From NCBI GenBank assembly GCA_046349395.1, contig JAXMCK010000003.1, positions 620,001-684,000 of the forward strand: a stretch of DNA of 64,000 bases, given 5' to 3'. This document shows, in pieces, positions 58,737 through 64,000 of the stretch. The position numbers were made by a program, and so were the translations under genes. This stretch comes from JAXMCK01 sp046349395. GTDB taxonomy: Bacteria; Pseudomonadota; Alphaproteobacteria; Geminicoccales; Geminicoccaceae. Below the pieces are notes generated by a model. That model searched no databases. It was not told where the DNA came from and saw nothing but the letters and a program-made list of their open reading frames with translations. Each line of letters begins with the position of its first letter. The first letter of the stretch is position 1.

Positions 58737-59444
58737 TCAGGCGATCCCCCCATTGATCGAGATCACCTGGCCCGTGATGTAGGCCGCACGGTCCGAGACG
58801 AGGAATCCGACCAGGTCCGCCACCTCTTCGGGCTGGCCGGCGCGTCCCGCCGGCACCAGGGCCGCGATCCGCTCCTTCGTCATCACCTTGTCGATGGCCG
58901 GCGAGGCGATGAGGCCGGGGGCCACGGCGTTCACCGTGACTCCGCGCTTGGCCGACTCCAGCGAGAGCGACTTCACCGCCCCGATCAGCCCGGCCTTCGC
59001 CGCCGCATAGTTGGCCTGGCCGCGATTGCCCATCGTCCCGCTGAGCGAGGACATGGCGACGATCCGCCCCCACCGCGTGCCCAGCATCGGCAGCAGCAGG
59101 GGCTGGACGGTGTGGAAGAAGCCGTCGAGCGAGACGGCCAGCACCTCGCGCCAGCGCGCCGGCGCCATCCCCGCCAGCGGCACGTCGTCGTGCGTGCCGG
59201 CATTGTGCACCACGATCTGGATCGGCCCGTCCGTCAGCAGCCCGTCGATCGTCGCCTTGGACGCCGCCGCGTCGCGCACGTCGAACGCTACGGCACGGCC
59301 TCCTACCTCGGCCGCCAGCACGTCGGCCGCCTCGCCGCTGCGAAAGGCGTGGACGATCACGTGGCACCCGTCGGCCGCGAGGCGCCGCACGATGGCGGCC
59401 CCGATGGGGCTGGTGCCGCCGGTGACCAGCGCCCGGCGCGTCAT
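58737..59444 (-). CDS. 3-oxoacyl-ACP reductase (FabG-type SDR), aryl-polyene cluster
   Basis: This 235-residue SDR has TGGTSPIG cofactor loop, HNAG, Ser133 in AMSSLSG and Tyr146-Lys150 (NYAAAK), with the FabG-typical end INGGIA. It reduces the 3-keto group of the growing chain on ACP. The start overlaps the dehydratase stop as ATGA (59444-59441). It corresponds in type to the ketoreductase ApeQ of E. coli. Confidence 0.88.
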   Translation of the reverse strand: MTRRALVTGGTSPIGAAIVRRLAADGCHVIVHAFRSGEAADVLAAEVGGRAVAFDVRDAAASKATIDGLLTDGPIQIVVHNAGTHDDVPLAGMAPARWREVLAVSLDGFFHTVQPLLLPMLGTRWGRIVAMSSLSGTMGNRGQANYAAAKAGLIGAVKSLSLESAKRGVTVNAVAPGLIASPAIDKVMTKERIAALVPAGRAGQPEEVADLVGFLVSDRAAYITGQVISINGGIA

Positions 59445-59866
59445 GCCGGTTGCGTGAAGGCGATCGTACCCTCGCCCTCGATCACGGTTTCTTCCGCAGC
59501 GCGCACCGCGAAGCGGTAGGAACAGCCGGCAGGACTCCAGGCCAGGAGGTCGACCGCGATGGTGAGCGGTGCCGGCAACCCGTCCGCGTCGGCCACCGCG
59601 ATCGTCACCTCGCGGAGGCTGCCGAGGAACCCGGGTGCGCTCGGCTCCCCCTGCCGGAGTGCCCCGTGCAGCGCCATCGCCTGCAGCGCCGGCTCGACCA
59701 GGGCCACCGTCGCCAAGCGGCCCTCCCGCCGCAGCGGGCAGGCCTCGTCGCGATGGCAAGACGTCTCGGCGACGAGCTTCTCGTCGTCCCAGCTGACGGC
59801 CCGGTCCAGCAGGCACATGCGTCCGCCATGCGGGATCAGCGCCAAGATCTCCTGGCGGGTCAGCAC
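59441..59866 (-). CDS. 3-hydroxyacyl-ACP dehydratase-like hotdog protein (ApeP-type)
   Basis: This 141-residue hotdog-fold protein opens with EILALIPHGGRMCLLDR, the PHxxxMxLLD block of FabZ-like and ApeP-like dehydratases, and continues with a region (ALVEPALQAMALHGAL) that bears the conserved Glu. The GTG start lies within 7 nt of the chain-length-factor stop. It makes the conjugated double bonds by removing water from 3-hydroxyacyl chains. No second dehydratase is visible in the window. Confidence 0.8.
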   Translation of the reverse strand: MLTRQEILALIPHGGRMCLLDRAVSWDDEKLVAETSCHRDEACPLRREGRLATVALVEPALQAMALHGALRQGEPSAPGFLGSLREVTIAVADADGLPAPLTIAVDLLAWSPAGCSYRFAVRAAEETVIEGEGTIAFTQPA

Positions 59867-60654
59867 AACTCGATCGCCAGATGACCATCGAAGTAGGGCA
59901 ACGCCGCCCTGCCGCCCTCGCCCCGCGCCAGCAACTCCAGCAGCCGCAGCGAGCGCCCGACGGGATTCGCCATGGCGAGTTCCTGGAGCGACGGACTGAC
60001 CGGAAGCACGTCGTCCTCGGCCGGCGCCGGCACCAGACGCAGCTCGAAGCTGCCGGGTGCCGGCAGCCCCAGCACCAGGGCGACGGCCATCGCGTGCTCG
60101 GTCGCACGCAGCGCGTTCAGCGGCGCCGGCATCGGCGCGTCGTACACGCAGAGCAGTACCGGCTCCCGCACGGCCCGGGCCGCGGCGTGCAGCAGCGATG
60201 CGGCGAAGGTGTCGTCGTGACAGGCGACGGTGACCGACGACGACATGTCGGCCCGGCCGATGCCCCAATAGGCCGCCGACGCATTGTGCACCGAGTTGTG
60301 GAACTGCGTCGGCGACACCTGGACCGGCGGCGGCCCGGCCAGTGCTTCCAGGATAGCGGCGACGACCGCACCGTCGCTGTTGGAACTGCCGAACACCGAG
60401 GGCAGCCCCGACGTCTCGAGCCCGGCGGTCGCTTCCGCCGCGGCCGCCATGGCGAGCCGCGTGACCAGCCCCGCGCGCCGCCGCTCCGCGGGAGCGAGGC
60501 AGGCCGGTGCCGGCGGGGTCACCGGCGAGGGCTCCCACGACGTCCGGCCCGTCAGCACCTCGCGGGCGGCGGCCCAGCCCGGCAGGCCCGGGCCCAGCAG
60601 CCCGACCCCCAGGACCTGGAGGCGGGTGCCTAGATGGCCAGCACGAGGCTGCAA
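59860..60654 (-). CDS. Ketosynthase-like chain-length factor (ApeC-type)
   Basis: This 264-residue protein matches the beta-ketoacyl-synthase-like chain length factor: FGSSNSDGAVVAAIL, SPTQFHNSVHNASAAYWGIG, and ACHDDTFAASLLHAA. The expected nucleophilic elbow Cys is absent and replaced by HDDTF, as usual for chain-length factors that pair with a catalytic KS. The start is a TTG that overlaps the KS stop by 25 nt. With 60630-61799 it would form the KS-CLF heterodimer that sets the polyene length. Confidence 0.8.
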   Translation of the reverse strand: MQPRAGHLGTRLQVLGVGLLGPGLPGWAAAREVLTGRTSWEPSPVTPPAPACLAPAERRRAGLVTRLAMAAAAEATAGLETSGLPSVFGSSNSDGAVVAAILEALAGPPPVQVSPTQFHNSVHNASAAYWGIGRADMSSSVTVACHDDTFAASLLHAAARAVREPVLLCVYDAPMPAPLNALRATEHAMAVALVLGLPAPGSFELRLVPAPAEDDVLPVSPSLQELAMANPVGRSLRLLELLARGEGGRAALPYFDGHLAIELC

Positions 60655-61799
60655 TTGTTGCCCCCGAACCCGAACGAGTTGCTCAGCACGCGCCGCGGCG
60701 CCTCGGACCTCGTCCGCGCCAACACCCGCGAGCGCAGGGCTGGATCAATGCCCGCCGTCGCTGCGCCACCGGGCATGATGCCCCGCTCCAGCGCCAGGGT
60801 CGACAGCACCGCCTCCAAGGCACCCGCCGTGCCTAAGGTGTGACCCGTCTGGCCCTTGGTCGAGCTGCACCAGGGGCCGTCCTCGCCGAACACGGCGACG
60901 AGTGCTTGATCCTCGACCGCGTCGTTGAGCCGGGTACCCGTGCCGTGCGCGTTCACATAGTCGATGGACGCCGGCTCCAGCCCGGCCGACTCCAGGGCGG
61001 CCCGCATCGCCAGCACCGCACCCAGACCCTCGGGATGCGGTGCCGACATGTGGTGCGCGTCGACGCTGGAGCCCACCCCTTCGAGGCGCACGCGCTCGCG
61101 TCCCTGCGCCGGTTCCAAGAGCGCGAAGGCCGCCGCCTCGCCGAGCGAGATGCCCGCCCGATCGGCGGCGAAAGGGCGGCAGGGCTGCCGGTCGAGAACG
61201 TCCAGCGAGGCGAAGCCGTAGAGGGTGGTGCCGCACAGCGTGTCGGTGCCGCCGACGATTGCGGCATCCGCGAACCCGGTCTCGATCAGGGCCGCACCTT
61301 CCTTGAAAGCCTTGGCCCCCGACGAGCAGGCCGTGGACACGACGGACGCCGGCCCCCGAAGTCCCAGCGCCGAGCGTACATAGAGGGCCAGCGAGCCCAT
61401 GTCGTGGGTATGCCGGTAGTCGAACTCCGGCAGCGGGGCGTCGGGCGAGGGCCGCCGCCGGTAGGCCTCCTCGGTCGAGAGGATGCCCGAGGTGCTGGTC
61501 CCCACGACCACGGCCACACGATCGCTGCCGTAGCGTCGGACGCAGGCGGCCACACGCTCGGCGAAGCCGTCGGTCGCCAGCGCCAGTGATGCCAGCCGAT
61601 TGTTGCGGCAGTCGAAGGGCGCCTCGATACCGCCCTCCTCCAGCCCGTCGACCCGGCCGATATGGCAGGCGAGGTCGATGTGCGGGAAATCGTTGGCGCG
61701 CAGGCCGGATCGGCCGTCCACCAGTGCCGCTGCATGCGCCGCCAGGCCCCGCCCCAGGGCGCTCACCGCCGTCATCGCTGCGATCTCAAGCGGCTGCAT
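60630..61799 (-). CDS. Beta-ketoacyl-ACP synthase (ApeO-type KS)
   Basis: This 389-residue condensing enzyme has the full Cys-His-His triad: Cys158 (STACSSGAKAF), His285 (VNAHGTGT) and His320 (KGQTGHTLGTAG). The end reads SNSFGFGGNN, typical of FabF-type enzymes. It extends the polyene chain with malonyl-ACP. The start overlaps the exporter stop by 14 nt. Together with the CLF, DH and KR genes downstream, it defines an aryl-polyene-like type II pathway. Confidence 0.92.
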   Translation of the reverse strand: MQPLEIAAMTAVSALGRGLAAHAAALVDGRSGLRANDFPHIDLACHIGRVDGLEEGGIEAPFDCRNNRLASLALATDGFAERVAACVRRYGSDRVAVVVGTSTSGILSTEEAYRRRPSPDAPLPEFDYRHTHDMGSLALYVRSALGLRGPASVVSTACSSGAKAFKEGAALIETGFADAAIVGGTDTLCGTTLYGFASLDVLDRQPCRPFAADRAGISLGEAAAFALLEPAQGRERVRLEGVGSSVDAHHMSAPHPEGLGAVLAMRAALESAGLEPASIDYVNAHGTGTRLNDAVEDQALVAVFGEDGPWCSSTKGQTGHTLGTAGALEAVLSTLALERGIMPGGAATAGIDPALRSRVLARTRSEAPRRVLSNSFGFGGNNCSLVLAI

Positions 61800-64000
61800 C
61801 GCGCGGCCTCCGACCCTCGCGCGCGACGACGGCCCACAGCAAAGCGGTGGCGGCGGCGAGGGCCACGGTCAGGCCGATGCCGTGCATGATCGGATTCCGG
61901 GCGAAGGCCAGGAGACCGAAGGTGAGCAGGGTGGCGGCACTGCAGTTCACGACGGCACCAAGGGTGCGCTGGGCATCTCCGGCTCGACCCACTGTGCGAT
62001 TGAGGAACAGGCCATAGTCGAGACTGACGCCGACACCCAACAGAATGGCCACCAGATGCGCGATGCCGAGGCGCACATCAAGCAGGGACAGGATCGCCAG
62101 GGTCAGCACCAGGGCCCCGCCGAGCGGCGCCAGCACCGGCAGGGCCTCCCGCCGCAAGGTCAGGCCGAGCAGGGCCACGACGAGGGCGAGGCCGCCCAGC
62201 AGCCAGTGCAGGGCCGTGGCGATGCTGGCCGAGAGGATGCCTTCCGTCTCGCCCTTGATGTCGACGAAGGTGAGGCCGGGGCCATTCACTGCAGCCTTCA
62301 CGGCAGCAGCATCGGTGACGTCGACGAGAGCCGCCACCCCGACCCATCCCTGGCCGGCAGGCGACAGCATCGCGTGCAGCCGCGCGCGCAGCGTCTCCGG
62401 CATCGGGTCGCCCGGCAGCACCGGCGGCAGCGTCCGCTGCGCGGCGGTATCGGCGAGGAAGGGATCGAAGCCGGAGGCCTTGAACGGCAGGCCGGCTGCC
62501 GCCTCGGTGAGCCGTTCCTGGAGGTCGGCGCTTGCGGGAATGGCGGCCTGCCGCCGCGCCTGAGTCGCTGCACTCGGCAGCAGCAGGCTCGGCAACTCGT
62601 ACGATTTCAGGGCCCCGCGCTCGCGCAACGGCTGCAGGGTCGTGTCGAGCGTCTCGGACGCCTGCAGGACGGCCTGCGCATCATCACCCGAAATGGCCAC
62701 GAGGTAGCGGACGTCGGGTGCCCCGAGTTGCCGGCGCAGTTCCTCGTCGAGATTGCGGTCCGCTGCAGGAATCTGACCCAGCGTCGCGAGGTCCGTCTCC
62801 CAGCGCGGCGCACCGCCGAGGACGAGCCACAGCGCGGCCACACCGGTGATGACGGTCAGCGGCAGGAGCAGTCGCCCGAAGATTGCCGGGACCGGAAGCG
62901 ACTGGTCGCGCAGCTTCGCCTCACCGAGGAGCAGGGGCAGGACCCAGCGCGTGACGGAGGCCGCCACCACGAGGCCAATTGCCGCGAACAGGCCCAGCTG
63001 CGACAGGCCCGGAAACGGCGAGAAGAGCATGGCCAGAAGGCCCAGCGTCGCCGCGCCGACGGCCAGCAGCAGCGGCGCCCCGATCCGCCTTGCCGTCTCG
63101 CGCATCGGCTCGTCGCCACGATGCTGGCCCATCAGCAGCAGCGGGTAGTCGACGGCCACCCCCAGCATGGTCATCCCGAAGCCCAGCGTGATGCCGTGGA
63201 CGAAGCCGTCCACCGCCTGCACCGCGAGTGCCGCGACCGCGGTGCCCGCCATGAGCGGGATGCCGGCCGCCGCCAGCGCCTGCACGGAGCGGTAGCGCAG
63301 CAGCAGGAACGCGACGATGCCGACCACGGCCAGCGTCGACACGAGTCGGACGTCACCCTCGATCGCCTCGGCCGACCGCACCGCGAAGACACCGGGTCCG
63401 CTCACCAGCAGTTCGGCACCACCCGGATCAGACGCAGCGAAGGCGCTGTCGACGGCCGCGATGGCTCGGCGCTGCGACTCGAGATCGAGCGCCTTCGCAT
63501 CGGTGCGCGCCAGCAGCAGCGCCCGCCTGCCGTCGTCGCTGAACCAGACGCCGTCGCGGGTCTGCAGGTTCGAACTGCCGACCCAGCTGCCGACCAGCTT
63601 GTAGAAGGCGCCGATCGGATCGCGGAACCCGTAGCGCTTGACGAGGAACGAGGTAGATCCGCCCAGCTCGCGCAGCAGCCCCTGAAGGTCCTGGCGCAGG
63701 CTCGGCACCGTGAACGCGTCGGCGGTCGTCGCCGGGCTCAGCAGGTAGCGGTGATCCAGGAGGAACCGCTCCTCCGCGCTGTCGAGGCCCGTGGTGCCGT
63801 TGGCGACGAAGCGGAACTGCCCGCTCGCCCCGAGGCCCGCCGCCAGCGCCTTGCTGAGCCGCGCTAGGTCCTGCTGCGGCGCGTTCTCGACCCCGATCAG
63901 CAGCAGGGAGGCTGCCGTACCGGTCTGCAGCTGATCGAGCAGGAACGCGGCCGCCGGCGTTTCCGGCCGCGGCAGGAAGTCCGCCATCTCGGTGCGCACG
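61786..64000 (-). CDS. MMPL-type exporter of the aryl-polyene cluster (partial)
   Basis: This RND/MMPL-family exporter is cut by the window edge: 738 residues are visible, and the first transmembrane helix is missing since the sequence begins in the periplasmic loop (EMADFLPRPETPAAAFLLDQL). Two groups of about five helices follow (VRLVSTLAVVGIVAFLLLRY onward, and the final block LHWLLGGLALVVALLGL onward), with a second periplasmic domain between. GVGVSLDYGLFL and GVAVDYPLLL are the helix 4-type motifs carrying Asp that mark MMPL proteins. It would flip or export the lipid-linked polyene. It overlaps the KS gene by 14 nt. Confidence 0.88.
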   Translation of the reverse strand, partial: VRTEMADFLPRPETPAAAFLLDQLQTGTAASLLLIGVENAPQQDLARLSKALAAGLGASGQFRFVANGTTGLDSAEERFLLDHRYLLSPATTADAFTVPSLRQDLQGLLRELGGSTSFLVKRYGFRDPIGAFYKLVGSWVGSSNLQTRDGVWFSDDGRRALLLARTDAKALDLESQRRAIAAVDSAFAASDPGGAELLVSGPGVFAVRSAEAIEGDVRLVSTLAVVGIVAFLLLRYRSVQALAAAGIPLMAGTAVAALAVQAVDGFVHGITLGFGMTMLGVAVDYPLLLMGQHRGDEPMRETARRIGAPLLLAVGAATLGLLAMLFSPFPGLSQLGLFAAIGLVVAASVTRWVLPLLLGEAKLRDQSLPVPAIFGRLLLPLTVITGVAALWLVLGGAPRWETDLATLGQIPAADRNLDEELRRQLGAPDVRYLVAISGDDAQAVLQASETLDTTLQPLRERGALKSYELPSLLLPSAATQARRQAAIPASADLQERLTEAAAGLPFKASGFDPFLADTAAQRTLPPVLPGDPMPETLRARLHAMLSPAGQGWVGVAALVDVTDAAAVKAAVNGPGLTFVDIKGETEGILSASIATALHWLLGGLALVVALLGLTLRREALPVLAPLGGALVLTLAILSLLDVRLGIAHLVAILLGVGVSLDYGLFLNRTVGRAGDAQRTLGAVVNCSAATLLTFGLLAFARNPIMHGIGLTVALAAATALLWAVVAREGRRPRDAAA

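Noticed and set aside
61600..63867. A 755-codon plus-strand open frame over the MMPL gene
   Set aside because: It is Gln/Arg/His-rich with no motif; the minus strand has clear MMPL membrane segments.

Overview
The window is a 64 kb stretch of GC-rich chromosome. Coding density is high, and many genes overlap by ATGA or GTGA. The protein families (a Tor respiratory system, several RbsACB- and Ugp-type ABC importers, RTX proteins with a serralysin-type C-terminus, an aryl-polyene-like type II fatty-acid cluster, MipA/OmpV) and the codon usage suggest an alphaproteobacterium, perhaps a Rhodospirillales or Geminicoccales relative. That placement is inference; no rRNA, tRNA, CRISPR array, insertion sequence or prophage is visible.

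Layout. (1) 1-6627: trimethylamine-N-oxide respiration. The end of a TorS hybrid kinase converges on torR, which is divergent from torC-torD-torA. Three tor-box-like decamers lie in the torR/torC gap. (2) 6693-11310: a metallophosphoesterase, a GH13 alpha-amylase-type enzyme and a sorbosone/glucose-dehydrogenase-type beta-propeller. (3) 11315-17566, minus strand: sugar operon 1, with binding protein, double ATPase, two permeases, a D-tagatose/psicose 3-epimerase-like enzyme, a GFA-fold protein and a BON protein. (4) 17884-19071: an exported royal-jelly-type beta-propeller. (5) 19078-29147, minus strand: sugar operon 2, with binding protein, double ATPase, a fused double permease, an SDR, an L-gulonate-3-dehydrogenase-like enzyme, a GFA protein, a BKACE Claisen-type cleavage enzyme, an FlK-like thioesterase and two tandem SMP-30 lactonases. 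A divergent GntR/FCD regulator sits beside it, with a palindrome over the promoter. (6) 30114-37051: a four-PAS hybrid kinase, two OmpR-type regulators and two short RTX proteins. (7) 37075-39356: a winged-helix/HNH protein, low-information spacers, a small ORF and an HpcH/HpaI aldolase. (8) 39587-48081: two very large exported proteins, a 1742-residue double-VWA protein and a 1081-residue transglutaminase-fold protein that lacks its catalytic cysteine. (9) 48143-55328, minus strand: a Ugp-like ABC importer with two GDPD-family proteins and an endonuclease/exonuclease/phosphatase-fold enzyme, probably for phosphodiester scavenging. (10) 55579-64000: an aryl-polyene-like cluster (exporter, KS, chain-length factor, dehydratase, ketoreductase, FAD oxidoreductase, methyltransferase, MipA/OmpV protein), cut by the window edge.

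How the parts work together. Operon 2 reads as a complete oxidative route: uptake, oxidation, lactone opening, 3-oxidation to a beta-keto acid, acetyl-CoA-dependent cleavage and thioester hydrolysis. It resembles the known oxidative deoxyribose/deoxyribonate route but has different dehydrogenases and a sugar ABC importer. I regard it as the best candidate for an undescribed pathway. All three ABC operons carry a perfect GC-rich hairpin immediately after the binding-protein gene, which would let the binding protein be made in excess of the membrane components. The two giant exported proteins form the most enigmatic locus.
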